Positions 15,910-24,782 of a stretch of DNA of 64,000 nt are shown here, in pieces (the first letter of the stretch is position 1; every line of letters starts with the position of its first letter). The stretch lies in NCBI GenBank assembly GCA_900119285.1, contig FPIT01000012.1, positions 48,574-112,573 on the forward strand, read 5' to 3'. This DNA is from Prevotellaceae bacterium HUN156. Its GTDB lineage: Bacteria; Bacteroidota; Bacteroidia; Bacteroidales; Bacteroidaceae. Both the position numbers and the translations under genes were made by a program. The notes beneath the pieces were generated by a model. That model had not been told where the DNA came from, did no database searches, and worked only from the letters and a program-made list of their open reading frames with translations.

Positions 15910-16491
15910 ATGATTGACGAATACAAAACAATAGCAACAACAAGCGAGGGATATTACACCGAAAAGCGGAGTAAGTTCCTCGCTTTTGCCCACCCCGTAA
16001 AAACACTCGACGAGGTAAAGGACATCATAGCTGGCTATCGCAAGAAATACTACGATGCCCGCCACGTTTGCTATGCCTATATGCTGGGAGCAGAGCGTAC
16101 AGACTTCCGTGCCAATGATGACGGAGAGCCATCATCTACTGCCGGCAAACCCATACTCGGCCAAATCAACAGCAATGAGCTGACCGATATATTAATCGTT
16201 GTAGTGCGCTATTATGGCGGTGTCAACCTTGGTACCAGCGGTCTCATCGTAGCTTATCGCGAGGCTGCAGCAGATGCCATCAGCCACGCTACTATCGAGA
16301 TGCGACAAGTAGAAGAACTTATCACCTACTCTTTTGCTTATCCGCAGATGAACGATGTGATGCGTATCGTAAAAGATATGAACCCGCGTGTGGTCAGCCA
16401 AACCTACGAAGGTACTACCTGTACCATCGTATTATCCATAAGAAAAGGCGAAGCCGAACAGCTTCGCCAAAGATTAAAAGGATTGCTATAG
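15910..16491 (+). CDS. yigZ: YigZ/IMPACT family protein
   Basis: 193 residues. The N-terminal UPF0029 (IMPACT) domain is shown by KRSKFLAFAHPV, RHVCYAYMLG, NDDGEPSSTAGKPIL and VVVRYYGGVNLGTSGLIVAYR; a short C-terminal DUF1949-type domain follows. It is cytoplasmic; homologues bind nucleic acid or ribosome-related factors, and the precise role is open. It follows DUF1015 by 37 bp, filled by a CTAG array, so the two may be cotranscribed. Confidence 0.92.
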   Translation: MIDEYKTIATTSEGYYTEKRSKFLAFAHPVKTLDEVKDIIAGYRKKYYDARHVCYAYMLGAERTDFRANDDGEPSSTAGKPILGQINSNELTDILIVVVRYYGGVNLGTSGLIVAYREAAADAISHATIEMRQVEELITYSFAYPQMNDVMRIVKDMNPRVVSQTYEGTTCTIVLSIRKGEAEQLRQRLKGLL

Positions 16492-16497
16492 TTTTTT

Positions 16498-16546
16498 CTA
16501 GATAATCTAGTCAGGCTAGCCATACTAGAAATACTAGTTAGACTAG
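16498..16546. repeat. CTAG array, six units, period 9
   Basis: CTAG begins at 16498, 16507, 16516, 16525, 16534 and 16543, exactly 9 bp apart with unrelated 5-bp spacers. It lies between yigZ and the convergent FAD gene and includes that gene's stop codon (16538-16540). Confidence 0.92.
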
Positions 16547-18091
16547 TCTTTCTATATAGGCCGCACATTGTTCTGCGCAGCGCTCACCATCTACTCCCGC
16601 AGAGACAATACCGCCAGCATAGCCGGCACCTTCTCCACAAGGGAAGAGACCTTCGAGGCGCACATGCATCAGCGTTTCTGAATCGCGGAGAATACGAACA
16701 GGTGAAGAGGTGCGTGTCTCAACACCTATCATCAATGCCTCGTTAGTAAGGAATCCGTGACTCTGGCGACCAAACGTCTTGAAACCTTCCTGCAAACGAT
16801 GGCTGATAGCCTCAGGCATCCAGAAGTGCAAGGGCGATGATATCAATCCAGGCGCATACGATGAACGAGGCAAGTCATAACTCAAACGCTTATTCACGAA
16901 GTCTGCCATACGCTGTGCAGGAGCCGTCTGCTTCATATTACCCTGCTGCCAGCAGTTGCGCTCCAACTGTTCCTGATAGTGCATCACACGTAATGGATCA
17001 TCACCCTCCACATCTTCAGCACGCAACTCTACAACCATACCACTGTTTGACCATTGGCCGCCACGATTAGAAGGACTCATGCCATTAACCACTATCTGTT
17101 CTTTGTCGGTAGCAGCAGGAATAATAAAGCCACCAGGACACATACAGAAAGAGTAAACACCACGACCATCAACCTGAGTGACAAACGAGTATTCAGCAGC
17201 AGGCAGATACTTACCTCTACCTAGTTTATTATGGTATTGTATCTGGTCTATCAGTGCCGAAGGGTGCTCCAAGCGTACACCTACAGCAATACCCTTAGCT
17301 TCCAGTTCAATCTTACTCTCGTTTAAGTAGCGATAGACATCGCGAGCGCTATGACCAGTAGCAAGAATAACAGGGCCGTGATATTCATTGTCGGCTGCAT
17401 AACAGCCGACCACTCGATTACCCTCGAGAATCAGACTCGTCATTTTGGTTTGGAAGTGTACCTCTCCACCAGAACGAAGAATGGTGTTGCGCATATTCTC
17501 AATGACACGAGGCAACTTGTCTGTACCAATATGTGGATGGGCATCGGCAAGAATATTGGTAGAGGCTCCATGCTGACAGAACACATTGAGAATCTTCTCA
17601 ATATTACCACGCTTCTTAGAGCGAGTATAGAGCTTGCCATCTGAATAGGCTCCTGCTCCACCCTCACCAAAGCAGTAGTTGCTCTCGGCATCAACCTTCT
17701 GCGTCTTTGTAATCTGCGACAGGTCTTTCTTGCGTTCATGCACATCCTTGCCTCGTTCGAGCACGATAGGACGCAGGCCCAACTCGATAAGTCGCAAGGC
17801 AGCAAAGAGTCCACCAGGGCCAGCACCCACAACAATCACCTGCGGCTTATTGCTTACATCAGGATATTCAGTAGGCTGATAGACATCGTCTTGCGCTGGT
17901 TCGTTGATATATACACGTACCTTTAGATTGACAAAGATGGTGCGCTGGCGAGCATCAATGCTACGACGCAAGATGCGCAAAGCCGTAACGGTGCGCACAT
18001 CGAAGCCATACTCATCGGCCAAAAAGCTACGCAGTGCCTGCTCATTAGCAGCCACATGCGGCTGGACACGTATTTGATACTCTTGTATCAT
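16538..18091 (-). CDS. FAD-dependent dehydrogenase-like protein (COG2509 type)
   Basis: 517 residues. An N-terminal ~85-residue domain precedes a Rossmann FAD motif (VIVVGAGPGGLFAALRLIELG). Further family motifs are NYCFGEGGAGAYSDGKL, FCMCPGGFIIPAA and the C-terminal GLFPCGEGAGYAGGIVSAG. It is a cytoplasmic oxidoreductase of unknown substrate. It overlaps the upstream YkvA gene by 4 bp and is the last gene of a five-gene minus-strand run starting at 21443. Confidence 0.88.
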   Translation of the reverse strand: MIQEYQIRVQPHVAANEQALRSFLADEYGFDVRTVTALRILRRSIDARQRTIFVNLKVRVYINEPAQDDVYQPTEYPDVSNKPQVIVVGAGPGGLFAALRLIELGLRPIVLERGKDVHERKKDLSQITKTQKVDAESNYCFGEGGAGAYSDGKLYTRSKKRGNIEKILNVFCQHGASTNILADAHPHIGTDKLPRVIENMRNTILRSGGEVHFQTKMTSLILEGNRVVGCYAADNEYHGPVILATGHSARDVYRYLNESKIELEAKGIAVGVRLEHPSALIDQIQYHNKLGRGKYLPAAEYSFVTQVDGRGVYSFCMCPGGFIIPAATDKEQIVVNGMSPSNRGGQWSNSGMVVELRAEDVEGDDPLRVMHYQEQLERNCWQQGNMKQTAPAQRMADFVNKRLSYDLPRSSYAPGLISSPLHFWMPEAISHRLQEGFKTFGRQSHGFLTNEALMIGVETRTSSPVRILRDSETLMHVRLEGLFPCGEGAGYAGGIVSAGVDGERCAEQCAAYIERLV

Positions 18092-18477
18092 TCTTCGCTG
18101 AAGAGGTCATTAATCTCGTCAATCTCATCCTCGTCGAACCACTTGCTCAGACGATCCTTAGCCTTCTGCTGAATCTCAGGGTCAACATCTACCCACACCT
18201 TCTTCAGCACAAAGAGCAATACAGCGAGGTCATCAGTCAAGCCTGCGATGGGAATAGCATCGGGGATGACATCCAATGGACTAATCATATAGCCCAACGC
18301 TCCAATAATCATGGCCTTGTTGGCGGTGCTAACCTTATCGCTCTGCAGTGTGTAATACAGAATAAGGGCAGCATAGACTAATTTAGCTCCGGCACGCTTA
18401 GCGATGCGTGCAATCTTATCCACAAAGTCCGACTGTGAGAACTTGTTGGCATACTTCATAAAATCGGGTAGTTCCAT
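18088..18477 (-). CDS. YkvA family (DUF1232) membrane protein
   Basis: 129 residues. The DUF1232 hallmark GALGYMISPLDVIPDAIP is near residues 79-96, with flanking hydrophobic helices and an acidic C-terminus. It is predicted membrane-associated; function unknown. It is translationally coupled (4-bp overlap) to the FAD protein and 38 bp downstream of the DUF1460 gene. Confidence 0.88.
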   Translation of the reverse strand: MELPDFMKYANKFSQSDFVDKIARIAKRAGAKLVYAALILYYTLQSDKVSTANKAMIIGALGYMISPLDVIPDAIPIAGLTDDLAVLLFVLKKVWVDVDPEIQQKAKDRLSKWFDEDEIDEINDLFSEE

Positions 18478-18515
18478 AAACTTTTATCCTATTATTTAGT
18501 TATTATTATGATATT

Positions 18516-19364
18516 CTATTGATTGATACGAATGATACGGATGCCCGTATGTGAGGGATGTTTCTGCAGATACTGATAGAGTGTCATCGGCTCTTGTACC
18601 ACTTTCTTATGTATCTGAGAGGCATTGAGTAGATGCAGTCCGTCTTTCTTCCATACGGCAAAACCGAGGTGCGCAATATCCAACCCTTTCTTATTACAGG
18701 TGATGGCGATGATGTCACCATCGTGAACGGCCTGACGCAGCGCCTTGGTATTACGCTTGAGCGCAGACTTAGGGATATAGCGACTGGTGATTCCGCTGAG
18801 AGTTTCTTCCTGCTGACGAATCACCGATACCCATTCGGGATGAGCTTTCAATGCCTGATAGGCATCGGGATGGGTGCTCATATAGTTTACATTGATATGC
18901 TGCACAGCCGAGAAAGGAGGATTAGAACTTTGTATCTCCTTGACAATAGACATGGCAGTCTTGTCGGCAATCCAGTCGGAGAAATAATGCAAACGAGAAG
19001 GATAACCATCCAGTTTACCCTTACGATAGCGCAGGGTGCGCAACGTGGTAAGGAAATCGTTCCAACTGCGTTTTCCCTGATGAGCACACAGCGTAAGGGC
19101 AGTCACCGTCTCTACCAGCGTAGTACAATCCAACTGACGAGTATTTACCACCAACTGCTCCGCAGAATTGACCTCAAGGGTATGAGCCACATATGGTATA
19201 TTCAAGAACTGACGGGCAAACCACAACGTAGTAGTCTGCTTATTGGCATCACGCAACAAGCGACAAATCTTCAAGCTGTCTGCTCGCTGATAAGTAACTC
19301 GTTGTTGAGCCCATCCGTTTAGGCTGCCCATGAGCAGCATCATATATAATAGCAGTATTCTCAT
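18516..19364 (-). CDS. DUF1460 secreted amidase-like protein
   Basis: 282 residues. A signal peptide ends near GWAQ. The DUF1460 core LDCTTLVETVTAL carries the probable nucleophilic Cys of an NlpC/P60-like fold; C-terminal DIIAITCNKKGLDIAHLGFAVW carries the probable His. Family members are N-acetylmuramoyl-L-alanine amidase-like, so a periplasmic peptidoglycan-fragment role is plausible. It overlaps the DUF4421 gene by 4 bp. Confidence 0.87.
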   Translation of the reverse strand: MRILLLYMMLLMGSLNGWAQQRVTYQRADSLKICRLLRDANKQTTTLWFARQFLNIPYVAHTLEVNSAEQLVVNTRQLDCTTLVETVTALTLCAHQGKRSWNDFLTTLRTLRYRKGKLDGYPSRLHYFSDWIADKTAMSIVKEIQSSNPPFSAVQHINVNYMSTHPDAYQALKAHPEWVSVIRQQEETLSGITSRYIPKSALKRNTKALRQAVHDGDIIAITCNKKGLDIAHLGFAVWKKDGLHLLNASQIHKKVVQEPMTLYQYLQKHPSHTGIRIIRINQ

Positions 19365-20455
19365 TGTTTATTCTTTTTATAACGTGAACGTGCTCCGAAA
19401 TTATAACCGACATATAAATTCAAACTGCCAAAAAGATTATTGGCAGCAAAGCGCGATTTGTGGTAGTTGTAGGCTCGAATAATAGCCGAAGCACCAGCAT
19501 ACCAACGCATATTATTATAGACCAAACCGAAACGTCCGATTCCGTCAATATTAAAATTATTGAGATTGAAGTTAAAAGCGCTATATTTTTCTCCAGCCTC
19601 ACTATATGTTCGCTTATAAGCCAAAGCAAGAGATAGGCTTGGGCAGAACAGCCAATTATGGGCAAACACCCAGTTGTAGGCATATCCTACAGATGCACTT
19701 ATATTATGGTATTCCACACTATTAAACATCAAACCAGGATTGAGTTGAACGGCATCAGTTCCCATACGTTCATTTATCATCGTCTGCAACTTCTCGTGGT
19801 CAAAATCTATACTATTAAGTATATATGCCAAACCAACCATCCATGAGCCACAACTAATTTTCTGAATAGTGCTTTGTGCAAAGGCCGCAGGATAGGAGAA
19901 ACGCTTATGATTGAAGATATAGTAAAGGTTGACGCCTGTGATAGCCACACTAAGACCATCAAAAGGAAGTCCTTCCATAGAAGAAGTTTTGTGATTGCTC
20001 CCCATATCCAACTGACGAATCTTATAGTCACTTCCAGTACGTCGGTAATAGAGATCAGCACCAATCTGTGCACTATAGATGCTGAAATCAAACTCCTGCT
20101 TCATCGAACTGCTACCGAAGCTGATATTCTTTAGATCAAATGTATAGCCAAGAAACACCCAGCGCCAGCCGAAATATGGGCCGACCTTATATGATGCCGT
20201 TGGCGACAGCAATATGGATTGTGCATTAGGACCTGTAGCACTCAGACGATAATAGTCATAAGTATGAGTGGCCTGCAGCATCACAGACCAATTATAATGT
20301 TGCGGTTCTACATAGTTTTCATCAACATAACTAAAACCACGAATAGTACGGCGCAACCAACTCATCTTTTTCTCAGGCTGTTCAGTCTGCAATGAGTCTT
20401 GCGCTAATACTTGCAATGCCACTACGGCCAATAATGACAATATCACTTTCCTCAT
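19361..20455 (-). CDS. DUF4421 family outer-membrane protein
   Basis: 364 residues with signal peptide (ends LQVLAQ) and alternating beta-strand segments. Motifs typical of DUF4421 include YKVGPYFGWRWVFLGYTFDL and ISASVGYAYNWVFAHNWLFC. It is likely a small outer-membrane beta-barrel of unknown function. It lies 4 bp after the oxidoreductase gene and is coupled to the amidase-like gene, suggesting the two envelope proteins act together. Confidence 0.85.
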   Translation of the reverse strand: MRKVILSLLAVVALQVLAQDSLQTEQPEKKMSWLRRTIRGFSYVDENYVEPQHYNWSVMLQATHTYDYYRLSATGPNAQSILLSPTASYKVGPYFGWRWVFLGYTFDLKNISFGSSSMKQEFDFSIYSAQIGADLYYRRTGSDYKIRQLDMGSNHKTSSMEGLPFDGLSVAITGVNLYYIFNHKRFSYPAAFAQSTIQKISCGSWMVGLAYILNSIDFDHEKLQTMINERMGTDAVQLNPGLMFNSVEYHNISASVGYAYNWVFAHNWLFCPSLSLALAYKRTYSEAGEKYSAFNFNLNNFNIDGIGRFGLVYNNMRWYAGASAIIRAYNYHKSRFAANNLFGSLNLYVGYNFGARSRYKKNKQ

Positions 20456-20459
20456 AGGC

Positions 20460-21443
20460 TTAAAATTTACCTAAAATACGATCAAGCACCCAATTCACAG
20501 GCGTTGCCGACACACTAGTACACTCACAAATGCCAATACCCTGCAGATGTTCGCAGACATTCTTAATGAGGGGATACTGCACATAAGGGGGATTGGGAAC
20601 AACCAATTCCTGCGTACCCTCACTGGTGTGCAGACGAATAGGCTTATAATCAAAGACCGAGAAACTAACCAATCCTTGATCGCCAATGATTTCGATGCGG
20701 TCTTCACGAGCAGAATCATGTCCCACAAAACACCACGAACCACTACCAGGCAGTCCACCTTCAAATTCAAAGCAGGCGCTTACGGAGTCCTCGGCATCAT
20801 AGAGTTTTCCACGATTGGCACGAATGCCACGAGCCTCAATGATGACACCAAAAATATGTTGTAAGAGGTCAAGCTGATGTGGAGCCAAATCATAGAAGTA
20901 ACCACCACCGGCGATATCTGGTTGTAAGCGCCAAGGAAGCTCACCTTGATTAGAATAGTCCAATTCACGAGGTGGAACGGCAAAACGAACTTGAACGTTG
21001 ATGACCTTGCCAATAATACCTTGGTCAACGATTTCCTTCACTTTCTGGAAATAAGGAAGATAACGGCGATAGTAAGCAACGAAACATGGCACCCCCGTCT
21101 CCTCACTGACACGATTGATGCGAGCGCAATCTTCATAAGATGCTGCCAAGGGTTTCTCCACATATACCGGTTTGCCAGCCTTCATGGCCATAATAGCAAA
21201 GGTGGCATGACTGCTGGGCGGAGTAGCGATATATACAGCATTGACATCTGGGTCGTCGATGAGTTCTTGAGCATCAGTATACCATTTAGGGATGCCATGA
21301 CGCACAGCATAACTGCGCGCCTTCTGCTCCTGTCGGCTCATCACTGCCACGACACTAGAGCCCTCAACTTCCGAGAAGGCAGGTCCGCTCTTCTTTTCCG
21401 TCACCTCACCACATCCGATGAAGCCCCATTGTAATATCTTCAT
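20460..21443 (-). CDS. Gfo/Idh/MocA family oxidoreductase
   Basis: 327 residues from the ATG at 21443 (MKILQWGFIGCGEVTEKK). The longer frame begins at a TTG (21455) that lies within the promoter. The NAD(P)-binding N-terminal domain includes AVYIATPPSSHATFAIMA and the catalytic-type EKPLA motif; the C-terminal domain has DLAPHQLDLLQHIFG. It acts on a sugar or related polyol, substrate unknown. The transcript start predicted from the promoter is only a few bases from the ATG, so the mRNA may be leaderless. First gene of a five-gene operon. Confidence 0.9.
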   Translation of the reverse strand: MKILQWGFIGCGEVTEKKSGPAFSEVEGSSVVAVMSRQEQKARSYAVRHGIPKWYTDAQELIDDPDVNAVYIATPPSSHATFAIMAMKAGKPVYVEKPLAASYEDCARINRVSEETGVPCFVAYYRRYLPYFQKVKEIVDQGIIGKVINVQVRFAVPPRELDYSNQGELPWRLQPDIAGGGYFYDLAPHQLDLLQHIFGVIIEARGIRANRGKLYDAEDSVSACFEFEGGLPGSGSWCFVGHDSAREDRIEIIGDQGLVSFSVFDYKPIRLHTSEGTQELVVPNPPYVQYPLIKNVCEHLQGIGICECTSVSATPVNWVLDRILGKF

Positions 21444-21452
21444 AATCGAGTG

Positions 21453-21460
21453 CAAAAATA
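21453..21460 (-). promoter_or_regulatory. -7 element of the five-gene minus-strand operon
   Basis: Minus-strand TATTTTTG ending 10 bp before the ATG at 21443, which leaves almost no leader. Confidence 0.7.
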
Positions 21461-21503
21461 CAAAATAAATATGAAATATGCATTATAAATAACGAATTAT
21501 TCG

Positions 21504-21594
21504 TACCTTTGCTGTATAAATACAGCGAAAGTACTTGCGCTCGAAAAAAAAAGAACTAATTCTTTTGTTTTATGCTCGCTTAATCGTACCTTTG
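21504..21594 (+). promoter_or_regulatory. Tandem-promoter leader cassette C
   Basis: TACCTTTG at 21504-21511 and 21587-21594, 83 bp apart. A perfect hairpin (GCTGTAT / ATACAGC, 21511-21526) starts at the end of the first -7 element. A second hairpin AAAAGAA / TTCTTTT (21549-21566) precedes the second promoter, which carries the GCTCGCTTAATCG extension. Confidence 0.68.
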
Positions 21595-21614
21595 CAACAA
21601 TAAATACTGAAATC

Positions 21615-22598
21615 ATGGATCAACAACAAAAAGATATATTGATGAAAGCTCGCAGCTACCGTAGCGTATTGGCAGCAGGCATCAGTCTATATACTAGCAA
21701 CTTTCGTAAGTTTTTTAAAGCCTCGTGGATCACTGCTCTAATCTACTCTCTTGTTGGTGGAGTTGCCTCCACTTTGATGACGCTAAAGATTCCTGCCATT
21801 CTGGTAGCAATCATGTTGCAGATACAAAAGTACCATGGCATCTTCATTGAGCCTCTCCTGAATTTCGCATGGACAACAATAGTCATCATTGGACTCATCA
21901 TTGCAACTATAGCTGTTATGGCAATGGCGCACGGCACCATCATGAACCAGCTAAAAGAACACCAAGAAACTGGCAACATTTCGACACCAACCAGTTGGTT
22001 CAAGCCTTCAGTAAGACTGATGGGACGTACAATAGAAGGTGTATTCTTTACCACAGTCATCTTTGTTGGATTCATTATTCTAGAGATTGCTTTATTAACA
22101 GTTATCGAAGTAATGAAGCCTGGCACAATCTTGCAGGCTCCCATTACCATAATGGGCTGCATTATAGTAGTCAATACGCTCTTTTCATTATTGGCAATAC
22201 CCCTATTCTATGTACTTACGAAATATGTATTAAATAAGGAAAAGGGCTATTGGAGTACATTGGCAAGTAGCTACGGATGCGGCCTACGCCATTGGGGCTC
22301 ACTATTCTTGGTATTCTTCGTCAGCATACTGCTAATAACAATAGTTGGACTGGTCATTATATTACCAGCCAACATCCTATATATTGCAAATTATATGGCA
22401 CAAATGGGACAGCTCTATGGAGATCCGTTGGGAATGCCTTCGTATATGACACCCATGACCTACGTAACCTATGTATTGTGCTACTTTATTCAGTTCTATG
22501 CCTTACTGCTACTGCTATTGCATTGTTATTATGCATATGGGTCTATAGAAGCTAAAGAACAAGAAAGACAACAACAGAAACTAGACATATTATCATGA
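21615..22598 (+). CDS. Integral membrane protein, about six TM segments, unknown
   Basis: 327 residues. A short cytoplasmic-type N-terminus ([17 protein letters not shown]) is followed by about six hydrophobic segments spread through the protein and a polar C-terminal tail. No family was recognised with confidence. The hisB start overlaps its stop by 4 bp, so the two are cotranslated, though no functional link is evident. Confidence 0.7.
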   Translation: MDQQQKDILMKARSYRSVLAAGISLYTSNFRKFFKASWITALIYSLVGGVASTLMTLKIPAILVAIMLQIQKYHGIFIEPLLNFAWTTIVIIGLIIATIAVMAMAHGTIMNQLKEHQETGNISTPTSWFKPSVRLMGRTIEGVFFTTVIFVGFIILEIALLTVIEVMKPGTILQAPITIMGCIIVVNTLFSLLAIPLFYVLTKYVLNKEKGYWSTLASSYGCGLRHWGSLFLVFFVSILLITIVGLVIILPANILYIANYMAQMGQLYGDPLGMPSYMTPMTYVTYVLCYFIQFYALLLLLLHCYYAYGSIEAKEQERQQQKLDILS

Positions 22599-23653
22599 AA
22601 AAGATTCTCTTTATCGACCGCGACGGTACCATTATTCGCGAACCAGAGGATGAGCAGATTGATGCTTTTGAGAAACTACAGTTCGTACCACGTGCTATCT
22701 CAAATCTGGTATTCTTGCGTCAACATACCGACTATGAGTTTGTAATGGTCAGCAATCAAGATGGTTTAGGTACAGAATCCTTTCCGGAAGATACTTTTTG
22801 GCCAGTACACAACTTCATCCTGAATACATTAAAAGGTGAAGGAGTAGAATTTGACGACATCTTAATAGACCGTCATCTTCCTGGAGATAATGCTCCTACG
22901 CGCAAACCAAACATCGGCCTCGTGGAGAAGTATATCAACAACCCTGAGTATGACATCAAGGGTAGCTATGTGATTGGCGATCGAGATACCGACCGACAGT
23001 TTGCAGAGAACATCGGTTGTGGTTTCCTACAGATAGGCGACTGGGACAAAGCTGCAGCTATTGCCTATGGCGGTGAGCGTACTGCAGAAGTAAGACGTAC
23101 CACAAAGGAGACTGATATCTATGTAAAGGTTGACTTAGATGGCAATGGACATTGCGATATTCAGACTGGACTTGGATTCTTCGACCACATGCTGGAGCAG
23201 ATTGGCAAGCATGGTATGATAGATCTTACCATTCATACCAAGGGAGACTTGCACGTTGATGAGCATCATACGATAGAGGATACGGCATTAGCTTTAGGCG
23301 AATGTCTGCTTAAAGCACTTGGCAACAAGCGTGGCATTGAGCGCTATGGTTATGCATTACCAATGGATGATAGCCTCTGTTCGGTTTGTCTGGACTTTGG
23401 TGGTCGCCCATGGTTGGTATGGGATGTAACATTCCTGCGCTGTTATATTGGCGATGTGCCTACAGAAATGTTTATCCACTTCTTTAAGAGTCTTAGCGAT
23501 GCAGCCAAGATGAACCTAAACATCAAGGCGGAAGGACAGAACGAGCATCATAAGATAGAAGGAGTATTTAAGGCATTAGCACGTGCACTGAAAATGGCAG
23601 TACGCAGAGACATATATCACTACGAACTGCCATCTACCAAAGGGGCATTATAG
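22595..23653 (+). CDS. hisB: Bifunctional histidinol-phosphatase / imidazoleglycerol-phosphate dehydratase
   Basis: 352 residues. The N-terminal HAD phosphatase domain ([11 protein letters not shown], then [17 protein letters not shown]) catalyses the histidinol-phosphate step. The C-terminal IGPD domain ([51 protein letters not shown]) dehydrates imidazoleglycerol phosphate; the metal-binding DHM, EHH and EHHK motifs are intact. No other his gene is in the window. It overlaps an unrelated-looking membrane protein gene and converges on the next gene with 3 bp between. Confidence 0.96.
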   Translation: MKKILFIDRDGTIIREPEDEQIDAFEKLQFVPRAISNLVFLRQHTDYEFVMVSNQDGLGTESFPEDTFWPVHNFILNTLKGEGVEFDDILIDRHLPGDNAPTRKPNIGLVEKYINNPEYDIKGSYVIGDRDTDRQFAENIGCGFLQIGDWDKAAAIAYGGERTAEVRRTTKETDIYVKVDLDGNGHCDIQTGLGFFDHMLEQIGKHGMIDLTIHTKGDLHVDEHHTIEDTALALGECLLKALGNKRGIERYGYALPMDDSLCSVCLDFGGRPWLVWDVTFLRCYIGDVPTEMFIHFFKSLSDAAKMNLNIKAEGQNEHHKIEGVFKALARALKMAVRRDIYHYELPSTKGAL

Positions 23654-23656
23654 CTT

Positions 23657-24625
23657 TTAGCGCTTAGGCCAAATCATTTCCATCGGATAATGAAACCATA
23701 ATCGCAAGGGGTGACGCTTTTCAGCCATTACCTCTTGCAAGATGAAACGTCCCTCTTCTTCATTGGGAGGACAAAGCATGTATTCATTGCTCAATGCTGT
23801 TGCCTCATGCAGAATCCACATCACACCTGCAGCAAAACGATCTAATCCAATCATCTTAAAGACTGTCTCTGGTGAGGTATCTTCTCTAAAGGTATCAAAG
23901 AGGCCTCTCAACTCATTAATAACAAAAAAGCAGTCAACAAAATGACGCATGCGCAGTTCTCCGTTAAGTAAACGCTGCTGCAACTCTTGCACCATACAAA
24001 TAGCGTTCATCGTCATTGAAGGTATTGCAACTTCCATATCATATTGAAACATCAACTCTTTATGCTGACTGAACCATTTCTGCATCCGATGATTTACAAA
24101 CGGATTACGTGCTGAAAATACGCGATAATGAAGATTGGCCGACATATCATCCCATTGTTTCAACACCAATGATGTATAATTGTGAGGGATATTCTCTTGT
24201 CCAGTCTGGCGAGCAAACTTGATAGCTCGTTCCATGCTACAATCAACGAAAACATCTATTGCCGCCAACTGTGAGAAATGCTGTAATCCTTCTACTTTAC
24301 ACTGACGGATTGCAAGAGCGCTCATTGCCGATGAACGGATTTTACGCTCAGCTAATTTCTCCATCAATTTCTGACAACGTCTATCTATCAATTCCTGAGT
24401 TTCTCGGATGGATTCCGTATCAGCCATCCAATCAATACACAAATCCTGAGGAGCACGCAACCCAAATTCAAACAAACGCTCCACTCCTTTGTAACAGATG
24501 CCAACCAAGCCCTGCTGTTGAGCAATATGATAGAGTTCATACCACTCGCCTGGCAATGGTCCGCGACTTAGACAGTCTAATTGTCCTAAAGCCACTTGCA
24601 ACAGTTCAAAAAATAGTTTTTGCAT
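23657..24625 (-). CDS. Nucleotidyltransferase-like family protein
   Basis: 322 residues from the ATG at 24625 (MQKLFFELLQVALGQ). ATGs at 24655 and 24682 are in frame, but 24682 lies upstream of the promoter element and 24655 would be leaderless. It resembles the uncharacterised nucleotidyltransferase family NTP_transf_5 (HIAQQQGLVGICYKG; FSQLAAIDVFVDCSMERAIKF near the expected metal-binding Asp). Function and substrate are unknown. Moderate confidence in the family. Confidence 0.68.
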   Translation of the reverse strand: MQKLFFELLQVALGQLDCLSRGPLPGEWYELYHIAQQQGLVGICYKGVERLFEFGLRAPQDLCIDWMADTESIRETQELIDRRCQKLMEKLAERKIRSSAMSALAIRQCKVEGLQHFSQLAAIDVFVDCSMERAIKFARQTGQENIPHNYTSLVLKQWDDMSANLHYRVFSARNPFVNHRMQKWFSQHKELMFQYDMEVAIPSMTMNAICMVQELQQRLLNGELRMRHFVDCFFVINELRGLFDTFREDTSPETVFKMIGLDRFAAGVMWILHEATALSNEYMLCPPNEEEGRFILQEVMAEKRHPLRLWFHYPMEMIWPKR

Positions 24626-24659
24626 GTCTAGTAATTTTTTGTTTTTAGTTATCATTCTG

Positions 24660-24667
24660 CAAAAATA
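24660..24667 (-). promoter_or_regulatory. -7 element for nucleotidyltransferase-like gene
   Basis: Minus-strand TATTTTTG, 35 bp upstream of the chosen ATG. Confidence 0.65.
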
Positions 24668-24752
24668 GAAATTATTTTGCATGTATCAATCATTTCTGCA
24701 CTTAATAAATACTAAATTCCACATTCATCACCATTTATTATCAATAAATTTG

Positions 24753-24760
24753 TATCTTTG
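24753..24760 (+). promoter_or_regulatory. -7 element for DNA ligase gene
   Basis: TATCTTTG, 22 bp upstream of the ATG. Confidence 0.72.
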
Positions 24761-24782
24761 CAACTAAAATAAATTGAAGGTA

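Noticed and set aside
15864..16546. CTAG arrays as a CRISPR
   Set aside because: Periods of 9-10 bp with 4-bp constant parts are far too short, and no cas genes are present.
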